From NCBI GenBank assembly GCA_900542805.1, contig UQOW01000005.1:1-64000 (forward strand): DNA of 64,000 bases, read 5' to 3'. Under the pieces are notes generated by a model. That model saw only the letters and a program-made list of their open reading frames with translations. It was not told the DNA's origin and did no database searches. The stretch is from an uncultured Sutterella sp. (GTDB lineage: Bacteria; Pseudomonadota; Gammaproteobacteria; Burkholderiales; Burkholderiaceae_F). This document shows, in pieces, positions 35,008 to 42,665 of the stretch (the stretch's first letter is position 1; every line of letters begins with the position of its first letter). A program made the position numbers and the translations under genes.

Positions 35008-35338
35008 GTTTGTCCTCCAACTCTTTTTGCAAATGCTCCGGCAGTTGCCCTGGGTGATCGATTAAATCCGCAAACCCGGCTTCGATATCGTTGGAAGAAG
35101 CCGTGCCGTCCATGACGTCGGCCAAAGCCGAAAGCGCCGAGCGAATCTTGCGTGCTTCCGTTTCCTCAATCACGCGCAGGGCAGTGCCGCGAAAAAACAA
35201 AATCGTATCGCCGACTTCGGCCTCGGGCACCAGCGACAAATCGACCGAGATGACCCGACCGGCCTGCAAAATCGTTCCGATCGGCCCTGTGGCCGACTCT
35301 TCAATCGATAAAATCGTCTCCGGTGTTGCAATGCACAT
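34994..35338 (-). CDS. hupF: HypC-family accessory protein HupF
   Basis: A 114-residue HypC/HupF protein: MCIATPETILSIEES with the essential Cys2, then VSVDLSLVPEAEVGD-type beta strands. The extra C-terminal 35 residues distinguish HupF from HypC, whose gene is at 44987-45217. HupF is known to stabilise the large subunit during maturation in the presence of oxygen. Three bases separate it from hyaD. Confidence 0.88.
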   Translation of the reverse strand: MCIATPETILSIEESATGPIGTILQAGRVISVDLSLVPEAEVGDTILFFRGTALRVIEETEARKIRSALSALADVMDGTASSNDIEAGFADLIDHPGQLPEHLQKELEDKHARR

Positions 35339-35341
35339 GAT

Positions 35342-35950
35342 TTATTCCTTCACAGGCATGAAACGAACATCTCCCGTGCGGGGCGCAGCCTCTTCGCTCG
35401 GTCGACCGTTCTCGTAGACATCTTGCTCAACGGCACCAGCGCCCAAGTCGGTCACGACCTCTCCCTTCTCTCTTTTTTGAACCGGGAAGCCCCACCGACG
35501 CAACTCTTCGGCGGCAATTTGCACGGCCTCGGGCACACGCGCACGAACCTTTTCCGTGAGGCTCCCGCCATAGTCTTCCAGGTCACAGGGTTCAACCCCG
35601 ATGACCGTGATAGCCTCGGGTTCGTATCCGAGAAGCATAGCCTTGGCAAGCACATCGTTCATGCCCGTCTGATGAGCGGAAATTTTGGTGCTCGACCAAA
35701 CGCGGATATCGTCATCGCGAAGAACACGCAGCGTGCCCGGTTTTGCTTTAAGGTCACAGCAATCGAGAATTAGAAGACGCTTGGCGTCCATGACGGCATT
35801 CATAAGGTATGAACCCAAAGTTCCGCCGTCCATGACGTCCACGTCGTTGCGATCGCGGTACGTAGCGTGAAACGACTCGACCGCTCGGACACCGAAACCC
35901 TCGTCGGCCCAAAGAATATTGCCGAGTCCTAAAACCAAAACTTCTTTCAT
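35342..35950 (-). CDS. hyaD: Hydrogenase maturation endopeptidase (HyaD/HupD)
   Basis: A 202-residue peptidase of family M52. It begins VLVLGLGNILWADEGFGV, with the Ni-sensing acidic residue (DE at 16-17), has DGGTLGSYLM, and ISAHQTGMNDVLAKAMLLG with the conserved His. It clips the C-terminal 15 residues of HyaB after nickel insertion. The tail beyond residue 165 is longer than usual. A terminator-like hairpin separates it from hyaC. Confidence 0.92.
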   Translation of the reverse strand: MKEVLVLGLGNILWADEGFGVRAVESFHATYRDRNDVDVMDGGTLGSYLMNAVMDAKRLLILDCCDLKAKPGTLRVLRDDDIRVWSSTKISAHQTGMNDVLAKAMLLGYEPEAITVIGVEPCDLEDYGGSLTEKVRARVPEAVQIAAEELRRWGFPVQKREKGEVVTDLGAGAVEQDVYENGRPSEEAAPRTGDVRFMPVKE

Positions 35951-36008
35951 TCCAATTCCTTGATTTTGATGCCGACTAAACGACAGAACCTATTTTCGAA
36001 GCTCTTTC

Positions 36009-36043
36009 AAAAACTCCCGAAAGCCGTCACCGGTTCCGGGAGT
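36009..36043 (-). terminator. Terminator-like hairpin between hyaC and hyaD
   Basis: On the minus strand ACTCCCG, an inner CCG-GTGA-CGG hairpin, CGGGAGT and a T5 run form a good intrinsic-terminator shape within the 131-bp gap of the hydrogenase operon. It could make structural genes hyaABC more abundant than the maturation genes downstream. Confidence 0.6.
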
Positions 36044-36081
36044 CCTATGAACGATACACGAAAAAGAGCAATCTCAAAAAA

Positions 36082-36795
36082 TCAGTGCTCGCTTTCCTTA
36101 AACATACGCAGACCGCAACCCATCGAAGACAGGGTCGTCACGCCGCCCATCACGTCTTCGCGGATGGCCATGTAGCAGTGTGCTACACAGAATAGGAGAA
36201 ATACGTACGTTAACGCGTGGTGCACCGTTCTGACGCACTGCGAGTCGCCTAGAACATCGAAAACCCAGCCGAAGAACCACATCCAGCTCGTGTCCCATCC
36301 CCAGGCCTGAGCATACAGCGCAAAGCCCGTGATGATGACGCCGATGCTTCCTAAAACAAACATGGAAAACATCGCCAACTGCGCCAGCGGATTGTGCCCG
36401 GCATACTCGGGCGGCTCTTTAACGAGGAATAGATAATACCCGGCCTGTGTAATGACCCCCTTCCACCACTTCAAACTCCAAAGCGGCGGAAAGAAAATCA
36501 TCCGTGCATACCGGTTACCCGGAATCAGCCAATACACACGGCCGATAAAGAGTGCCGTGAAAATCATGGCAGCTATGTAGTGCACCAGCCGAACATAGCC
36601 GAATCCGTAGACCGTCCATGTCTCGGGGCTACCGAACGTAATCGGATCGCCGATCAGTAGGCCCGATGCAATCAGAATCACCATGCAAATGGCCATAAGC
36701 CAGTGCCAAATGCGAACGGGAACTTCCCAGACATAAATGGACTTGGGAGGCCGTCCGTCGTTGCGTATCTCAAAGGTGACCGGATCGATACTCAT
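36082..36795 (-). CDS. hyaC: Ni/Fe-hydrogenase b-type cytochrome subunit
   Basis: A 237-residue inner-membrane protein with four hydrophobic helices: VRIWHWLMAICMVILIASGL, VRLVHYIAAMIFTALFIGRV, MFSMFVLGSIGVIITGFAL and VHHALTYVFLLFCVAHCYMA. His residues in helices 1, 2 and 4 are placed as heme b ligands. It anchors HyaAB on the periplasmic side and passes electrons from H2 to quinone. GGAGAG precedes the ATG, 18 bp after hyaB. Confidence 0.94.
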   Translation of the reverse strand: MSIDPVTFEIRNDGRPPKSIYVWEVPVRIWHWLMAICMVILIASGLLIGDPITFGSPETWTVYGFGYVRLVHYIAAMIFTALFIGRVYWLIPGNRYARMIFFPPLWSLKWWKGVITQAGYYLFLVKEPPEYAGHNPLAQLAMFSMFVLGSIGVIITGFALYAQAWGWDTSWMWFFGWVFDVLGDSQCVRTVHHALTYVFLLFCVAHCYMAIREDVMGGVTTLSSMGCGLRMFKESEH

Positions 36796-36813
36796 ACATC
36801 TCTCCTCGTACGA

Positions 36814-38583
36814 TTAGCGGACCTTGACGTTGCAAAGTTCCTTGCCTTCCGGATCGAACACATGCGAGGCACAGGCCAGGCACGGGTCGAAACTGTGAAT
36901 CGTGCGGATAATTTCGAGCGGGCGCTTGGGATCGGCCAAGGGCGTGCCCATCAGGCTCGTCTCAAAGGCGCTTTGCTGTCCTTCGTCCGAACGCGGAGAC
37001 GCATTCCACGTTGTCGGCACAACCGCCTGCCAGTTTTCAAGACGCGTATCCTTGATGACGCACCAGTGACCGAGAGCACCGCGTGGCGCCTCGCAGAAAC
37101 CCACACCCTTGCAGTACTTGGGCCAGGTCTTGGGTTCCCAGAGGTCCATATTGGCCGCCGCCTCGTCACCGGCACGAATGTTGGCCGTCAAATCATCGAC
37201 GTACTGGACCATCTTGTGCGCACTCCAGCGGCACTCCAAAGCGCGCGCCGCATGTCGACCGAGCGTCGAGTAAATCGCATCGACCGGAAGATTAAGTTCC
37301 TTTAAGAGCTCGAGAGCCGGTTCCTTAAATTGCTTGACATCCTTGGCAATCGAGACAATCAGACGCGCAAGCGGTCCGACTTCCATCATATGGCCCTTCC
37401 AACGCGGGCTCTTGATCCAGGAGTACTTGCCTTCCGAACCGATCCAGCTGAATTTGGTGTTCGTACCGACCGATCCCTTCGGCAGACCGTAGTCCTGGTC
37501 GGTAATGCCGTCCCACGGATGCAGACCCTTCTTGCCCTCCGGATACTTGTACCAGGAGTGATCGACGAATTCCTGAACCTGTTCGGGATCACGCAAATCC
37601 ACAGGCAGAACATCGTCGAGTTTTCCGTCGATGATGGCGCCCGAGGGCATCTGAAGACTTCTTTCGGACCAATCATTGGCAATTTCGGGGAAGTCGCCGT
37701 AGCAAAGAACATTCTTACGAACCAGGCCGCCGCCGTACTTGAACCAATCTGGATAGAACGAGGCAATCGCCTTAACATCGGGAAGATACACGTTTTCGAC
37801 GAATTCGACGGACTGACGGGCGATGTCGCGCATGTAGTTCATCGACACTTCGTTGACCATCGTACCGGCAGCGCCCGATCCGTGCATGTTAATCGGGCAA
37901 GCGACGCCGCCGACCAAATAGTTCGGATGCGGGTTCTTGCCGCCCAAAATCGTGTGAATCTTGATGATTTCACGCTGGAAATCCAAGGCTTCTAAGTAGT
38001 GAGCCGTCGCCAAAAGGTTGACGGCACTCGGCAAACGCATCGCCGGATGTCCCCAGTAGCCGTTGGCAAAAATGCCGAGCTGACCGCTTGCGACAAACTT
38101 CTTTAAGCGGTTTTGCACGTCGCGGAAATATCCCGGGCTGGCAAACGGATGATGGGGACTGATCTTTTGCTGCAACTGCGCGACTTCACGCGGATCGGCC
38201 TTTAAGGCATCGACGACGTCGACCCAGTCTAAGGCCGAAAGCTGATAAAAGTGCACGATATGGTCGTGCGTATACAGCGTTGCATTAATGAGGTTACGGA
38301 TGATGTTGGCATTCTTCGGGATTTTAATGCCGATGGCATCTTCCACGGCACGCACGGCCGCCAAAGCGTGAATACCCGTGCAAACGCCGCAAATGCGTTC
38401 GACAAAAGCCCAGGCATCGCGCGGATCGCGTCCCTTGAGAATCACTTCCAAACCGCGCCACATCGTACCCGTACTCATGGCATCGGAGATAACGTTGTTT
38501 TTATCGAGCATCGCCTGAACGCGCAGATGCCCTTCGATACGTGTTACAGGGTCAACAACAACCCGACGTTCATTCGTGGCCAT
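36814..38583 (-). CDS. hyaB: [NiFe]-hydrogenase large subunit
   Basis: A 589-residue catalytic subunit. The four Ni-Fe ligands are C65 and C68 in RICGVCTGIH and C568 and C571 in DPCLACASH. The C-terminal 15 residues after His574 are the propeptide removed by HyaD. The N-terminus VVVDPVTRIEGHLRVQ and the middle are close to E. coli HyaB and Ralstonia HoxG, group 1d. It is exported together with HyaA by hitch-hiking on its Tat signal. The ATG directly follows the hyaA stop. Confidence 0.97.
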   Translation of the reverse strand: MATNERRVVVDPVTRIEGHLRVQAMLDKNNVISDAMSTGTMWRGLEVILKGRDPRDAWAFVERICGVCTGIHALAAVRAVEDAIGIKIPKNANIIRNLINATLYTHDHIVHFYQLSALDWVDVVDALKADPREVAQLQQKISPHHPFASPGYFRDVQNRLKKFVASGQLGIFANGYWGHPAMRLPSAVNLLATAHYLEALDFQREIIKIHTILGGKNPHPNYLVGGVACPINMHGSGAAGTMVNEVSMNYMRDIARQSVEFVENVYLPDVKAIASFYPDWFKYGGGLVRKNVLCYGDFPEIANDWSERSLQMPSGAIIDGKLDDVLPVDLRDPEQVQEFVDHSWYKYPEGKKGLHPWDGITDQDYGLPKGSVGTNTKFSWIGSEGKYSWIKSPRWKGHMMEVGPLARLIVSIAKDVKQFKEPALELLKELNLPVDAIYSTLGRHAARALECRWSAHKMVQYVDDLTANIRAGDEAAANMDLWEPKTWPKYCKGVGFCEAPRGALGHWCVIKDTRLENWQAVVPTTWNASPRSDEGQQSAFETSLMGTPLADPKRPLEIIRTIHSFDPCLACASHVFDPEGKELCNVKVR

Positions 38584-39681
38584 TTATTCCTCCTTGCCGA
38601 TCTTGCCGTTATTCTTCTTGGCGCGAGCCTGTGCGACAGCACTCATCGCAGCGTGTGCAATGGCTGCGGCACCCACCAGACCGATGGTTGCCATACCGAC
38701 CTTATCGGCCGTTGCCTCAATACCGCCCCAGCCCGGCGGCAAAATCGTCGTTTCGTGCGAGTAAAACGACCCTTTGTCAAAGAAGTTCGGCTCCGAGCAA
38801 CCGATACATCCGTGACCGGATTTAACAGGCCAGGAAAGACCTTCGTTCCATTCAATCGTCGAGCAGGCGTTATACGATGTCGGGCCCTTGCAGCCGACTT
38901 TGTATAAGCAGTAACCGAGTTTGGCACCTTCATCATCGAATTTTTCGACAAACTGACCGGCATCAAAGTGTGCACGCCGATAACACTTGTCGTGAATACG
39001 CTGACCATAGAACATCTTCGGGCGTCCGAGGCGATCTAAGGGCGGAATGCGGTCGTACGTCAAGATGTAGGTCACAACAGCCGTCATCACCTCGGGAATC
39101 GGGGGGCAACCCGGAACCAAAACAACGGGCTTATCGAGAATAATGTCCGTAATCGGAACCGAGTTCGACGGATTGGGTTTGGCGGCCTGCACGCAACCCC
39201 ACGCAGCGCACGAACCCCAGCCGATGACAGCTTTAGCGTGCTTGCAAACGTGCTTGATTTTTTCCAGGAAGGTTTCGCCTCCCGGAATACAGTTCACACC
39301 GCCCTGATGCAATGGGACATTGCCTTCGACGGCGACGATGTAGTTATCTTTGTACTTTTCCATCGTCTCGGCCAGAGCGTCTTCGGCTTGCTGACCGGCC
39401 GCGGCCATAATCGTATCGTCGTAATCGAGCGAAATCATCGACAGAACCAAGTCCTTGGCAACCGGATGGTACGAGCGGATAAAGGACTCCGTACAGCAAG
39501 TGCACTCCAAACCGTGCAACCAAATGACCGGGGTTCTGGGTTTTGTTTGGATCGCCGCAGCGATATCTTTAGCACCGGCGCTGCCGAGTCCGAGGCTGGC
39601 GGCCGTCAGTGAGCAAAATTGCAAAAAGCTACGACGACTTATCCCCTGGCGGCGCAGGGCCTGATATTGCGTCTCTTGCAT
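38584..39681 (-). CDS. hyaA: [NiFe]-hydrogenase small subunit, oxygen-tolerant type
   Basis: A 365-residue Fe-S subunit. Tat signal SRRSFLQFCSL at residues 15-25; proximal cluster cysteines C60, C62, C63 (ECTCC), C158, C163 (GSCAAWGC) and C192 (PGCPP). Six ligands, including the extra C62 and C163, are the mark of the [4Fe-3S] cluster of oxygen-tolerant enzymes. Distal and medial clusters follow (HDKCYRRAHFD, GCKGPTSYNAC, HGCIGC). A hydrophobic C-terminal helix (GMATIGLVGAAAIAHAA) reaches the membrane. I start at ATG 39681 with AAGGAG upstream. Confidence 0.97.
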   Translation of the reverse strand: MQETQYQALRRQGISRRSFLQFCSLTAASLGLGSAGAKDIAAAIQTKPRTPVIWLHGLECTCCTESFIRSYHPVAKDLVLSMISLDYDDTIMAAAGQQAEDALAETMEKYKDNYIVAVEGNVPLHQGGVNCIPGGETFLEKIKHVCKHAKAVIGWGSCAAWGCVQAAKPNPSNSVPITDIILDKPVVLVPGCPPIPEVMTAVVTYILTYDRIPPLDRLGRPKMFYGQRIHDKCYRRAHFDAGQFVEKFDDEGAKLGYCLYKVGCKGPTSYNACSTIEWNEGLSWPVKSGHGCIGCSEPNFFDKGSFYSHETTILPPGWGGIEATADKVGMATIGLVGAAAIAHAAMSAVAQARAKKNNGKIGKEE

Positions 39682-39970
39682 GAGGGACTCCTTGACAATA
39701 GAGATACCCGCACCCTCGGATTCGCACAAAACCGAAGGCACGGTAAACACGACTTTCTTGCTCGTTCATTGTACGCAGATTTCCCGTAATTTCTTCACCC
39801 AAAAGGAGTAGCATCTAAACGCAATCGGAGGAAAAATCCGACCGCTACGGCCGTTAAAGTCACAGAAAAAAACCTCTACGGGCAATCGAACCTAGCCGCT
39901 TGACTGAGGCGTTTTTCCCCTCCTTCCTCTATAGTTAGCGGCGTAAACCGTTTAGGAGCTTTTTTCTCGC
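39682..39970. promoter_or_regulatory. Divergent control region of the two hydrogenase operons
   Basis: These 289 bp hold no convincing gene and must carry both operon promoters. Rightward, TATAGT at about 39931 is a possible -10, with no good -35 at 17 bp. Leftward, TACAAT in GCGTACAATGA is a possible -10. No FNR box or sigma-54 -24/-12 pair was found by eye. Confidence 0.4.
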
Positions 39971-40525
39971 ATGGCACAGTCCCTTCGCGTTCATCATCAG
40001 TCCCCGGCAATCTTTTTTGCCGAAGGCTTTTCGCGCATTGCCACCGAGCGGATGGCCGGCCTGCCGATCTGTCGCCCCGATATCTCGGTGCAGGTTCCTC
40101 AATTTATTCCTTTCAAGGGCCAGTGGCTCGGCGCTGCGGTCACGCCCTGGTCTCTTTTGGTCCTTTTAGCCTGCGGGGATGAAAAAACGTGGCAATCGAT
40201 TCCGACCGGAGCCGTCAAGGCCGTTCGGTTGCCTGCCGGCGAATTTAGTTTTCTCGGCATGAACGACCCGATTTTGGGTGAGTATCAGGCCTGTAGTCTG
40301 ATGAGCCCTTTGGGGCCGGACATCGTCGATCAAGCGACGGCTCAGGCCGTCGCTCTGAGCGCCTTTCGGATTATGTTAAGTGACATGCCCGAGCCCCCCG
40401 AAGAGCGCGGCATATCACTCAAAAAACGTGTTGTCCCGATTCGTCCGGCTACCTCGCGCCTTAAAGCGGCCGAAGAGGACGAGCCGGTACGGCGCCGCGA
40501 CTTTTTCACAAGGTATTGGCAATGA
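39971..40525 (+). CDS. hybE: [NiFe]-hydrogenase assembly chaperone, HybE family
   Basis: A 184-residue protein. RMAGLPICRPDISVQVPQFI, WLGAAVTPWSLLVLLACG, RLPAGEFSFLGMNDPILGEYQACSLMSPL and the basic end RRRDFFTRYW all match the HybE/HupJ/HoxT family. HybE proteins bind Tat-signal-bearing hydrogenase precursors and proofread them before export. It opens the rightward operon and overlaps hupK by 4 bp. Confidence 0.85.
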   Translation: MAQSLRVHHQSPAIFFAEGFSRIATERMAGLPICRPDISVQVPQFIPFKGQWLGAAVTPWSLLVLLACGDEKTWQSIPTGAVKAVRLPAGEFSFLGMNDPILGEYQACSLMSPLGPDIVDQATAQAVALSAFRIMLSDMPEPPEERGISLKKRVVPIRPATSRLKAAEEDEPVRRRDFFTRYWQ

Positions 40526-41535
40526 CCGAGAGCGCAACCGAAATTCGTCTGACGCTCGGATCCAAGGGCGTCACGCTTACGAGCGGTCGAACCAATCGCT
40601 TCACGTCGCTTTTTTCTCGTCGCGAGGCCTCGGACATCCTCGCCCTGATTCCGTCACTTTTTGCTCTGTGCCCGGCCGCGCACGTCTGCGCCTTTACCTC
40701 TGCATTCGAGACGGCCGATTCCGGTCTTGAGATTCAGAACATTTCCATCTTAAGTCGCATTGAGGCCGTTTTGGAAACCATACGGTTTTTCTCCTTGGAT
40801 TTAAGAAAAACCTTGGGGCTCGGACCGACCGCAGGCGACCTCGTTCGCAACCTTGCCGCCGCCCGAACCAGACTCCTTGCAAGCCTACAAGGACAGTCGG
40901 ACTCATCCCTGATGACGGATACGGCCCAATTGGCTAAAAAATGGTTGGCCGAAGAAAGCGCCCTATTTAAAACCCTTTCGAAAAAAACGCGCGAACTGAG
41001 GGATTTTGCTCTCCCGGCTGAGACTGTTTTGCCGACACAAGAGCTCCTTAATCCGGCAACGCTCGGCGCTTTAGCCGTCACGTTGCGTGACTGTCCGCAA
41101 TTTGCCTTGCGTCCGCGTTTAGGAGGTCCGCGCGTGGTCGGTGCCGTTGCAAGACGATCGTGCCACGGGAAAAAACTTCTGACTCCCGAGGATATCTTTA
41201 ACACCCGTATCAATGAGATTGCCTCGCTGGTTTCCGGCAAATCCAGTCTCGTCGGAAGTCTGAAAACGGTGTCCTTGGGCGGAAAACTTGCCGCGAGCTT
41301 TGTGGAAACGGCGCGCGGTGTCTTGGTCTATTTTGTTTTACGCAGTAACAATACTCCGGTTTGGGTCGATTGGATCGCTCCGACCGAATGGGTCTTCCAA
41401 CCCGACGGCCTTTTAACAAAACTGGCTGACGATGCCCGCAAGGCCGGCGCATCGGCCGAGCAAATCGCGCTCATCGCCGCTGCGTTCGACGCGTGTGCCG
41501 AAGTCGTCGTTTCTCGGGAGGATGCCTATGCATGA
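40522..41535 (+). CDS. hupK: HupK/HoxV-family hydrogenase maturation scaffold
   Basis: A 337-residue protein related to hydrogenase large subunits. LFALCPAAHVCAFTSAFE sits where the large subunit has RICGVCTGIHALAAVRAVE, keeping only one Cys of the pair. LGPTAGDLVRNLAAA and the rest are diverged, and the C-terminal CxxC ligand region is missing. HupK/HoxV is thought to carry the Fe(CN)2CO unit to the large subunit in aerobic maturation. The assignment is from motif and operon position. It overlaps hypA by 8 bp. Confidence 0.75.
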   Translation: MTESATEIRLTLGSKGVTLTSGRTNRFTSLFSRREASDILALIPSLFALCPAAHVCAFTSAFETADSGLEIQNISILSRIEAVLETIRFFSLDLRKTLGLGPTAGDLVRNLAAARTRLLASLQGQSDSSLMTDTAQLAKKWLAEESALFKTLSKKTRELRDFALPAETVLPTQELLNPATLGALAVTLRDCPQFALRPRLGGPRVVGAVARRSCHGKKLLTPEDIFNTRINEIASLVSGKSSLVGSLKTVSLGGKLAASFVETARGVLVYFVLRSNNTPVWVDWIAPTEWVFQPDGLLTKLADDARKAGASAEQIALIAAAFDACAEVVVSREDAYA

Positions 41536-41890
41536 ACTTTCGATTGCTCAAGGAATCATCGAAATCGTCGAAGAGACGGCCCGGGCTCACGGCATTTGTG
41601 CCGTACGGCGCGTGCACGTGAAAATCGGCGAGCTTGCCGGGGTCGATCCCGAGGCTCTTTTGTTTGCCTGGGAGTCGGCCACACGCGAAGGGATCGCCTG
41701 CGGCTCGGAACTTGAAATCGAGCGTACACCGGGGAAAGCTTGGTGCACCGATTGCGGCAAGACCGTTCCGTTAAAGCAATACGGCGACCCGTGCCCGGAT
41801 TGCGGCGGCTATCGGCTCATTGCTAACGGCGGGACCGAAATGCGTGTCGTTGACATCGTTCCGGACGAGAAACCTGAGAATCATTTTTAA
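41528..41890 (+). CDS. hypA: Hydrogenase nickel incorporation protein HypA
   Basis: A 120-residue nickel metallochaperone. It starts MHELSIAQGIIEIVE with His2 and Glu3 as nickel ligands, and the zinc site is CTDC ... CPDC near residues 77-97. It passes nickel, with HypB, to the large subunit. The start ATG 41528 lies inside the end of hupK; a longer open frame to 41432 does not match the family. Confidence 0.96.
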   Translation: MHELSIAQGIIEIVEETARAHGICAVRRVHVKIGELAGVDPEALLFAWESATREGIACGSELEIERTPGKAWCTDCGKTVPLKQYGDPCPDCGGYRLIANGGTEMRVVDIVPDEKPENHF

Positions 41891-41902
41891 GGAGTTAACA
41901 CT

Positions 41903-42661
41903 ATGTGCCTGACATGCGGTTGCGGACATACGCACGAACATACGCACGAGCATTCCCATGAGCATGACCATGGGCACGCGCATGAACACACTCACGAAAA
42001 CGAGACCGTCATTTCCGTTGAGCAAGACATTCTGACACGCAACAACGCCGTTGCAGCGGCGAATCGCGCTCTTTTTGCCAAGAAAAAAATTCTGGCCCTG
42101 AACTTTGTCTCAAGTCCCGGGTCCGGGAAGACCGAGCTTTTAGCGGCCACAATCCGCGCTGTCGGTAAGAGTTATCCGATTTATGTTATCGAAGGCGATC
42201 AGCAAACCGAAAACGATGCCGACCGCATCCGTCAAACCGGAGCACCTGCCTTTCAGATTAATACCGGCAAAGGTTGCCACTTGGATGCCGCCATGATCGA
42301 ACATGCGCTTTATCATTTAAGTCCATCCGATTCGAGCGTCCTATTTATTGAAAACGTCGGTAACCTAGTCTGCCCGGCCGAATTTGACTTAGGCGAAGCG
42401 CACAAGGTCGCCATCCTTTCTGTCACCGAAGGCGAAGACAAACCCTTAAAGTATCCGGATATGTTCCGCGCCTCCGATGTGTTGCTGATTAACAAGATCG
42501 ATCTTCTTCCTTATGTCAAATTCGATATCGGCAAGTGCGAAGAATATGCGCGACGCGTCAATCCCAAGATTCGCATCTTGCGCACGAGTGCGACCACGGG
42601 TCAGGGTCTTGAAACATGGCTTAAATACCTCACCGTTGAACGCGCCCTAACCGCCTTGTAA
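41903..42661 (+). CDS. hypB: Hydrogenase nickel incorporation GTPase HypB
   Basis: A 252-residue SIMIBI GTPase. The N-terminus carries CxxCGC (residues 2-7: CLTCGC), a high-affinity Ni site, and a striking stretch from 9 to 31 in which every second residue is His (12 in all), suited to nickel storage. The P-loop is SSPGSGKTE at about 70-78; ENVGNLVCPAEFDLGE contains the metal Cys of the G domain; NKIDLLPYV gives guanine specificity. ATG is preceded by TAAGGAG. Confidence 0.97.
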   Translation: MCLTCGCGHTHEHTHEHSHEHDHGHAHEHTHENETVISVEQDILTRNNAVAAANRALFAKKKILALNFVSSPGSGKTELLAATIRAVGKSYPIYVIEGDQQTENDADRIRQTGAPAFQINTGKGCHLDAAMIEHALYHLSPSDSSVLFIENVGNLVCPAEFDLGEAHKVAILSVTEGEDKPLKYPDMFRASDVLLINKIDLLPYVKFDIGKCEEYARRVNPKIRILRTSATTGQGLETWLKYLTVERALTAL

Positions 42662-42665
42662 CGCC

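Noticed and set aside
41771..42025. Minus-strand frame rich in Met and Val opposite hypB
   Set aside because: It is produced by reading the His-repeat codons backwards and is not a membrane protein gene.
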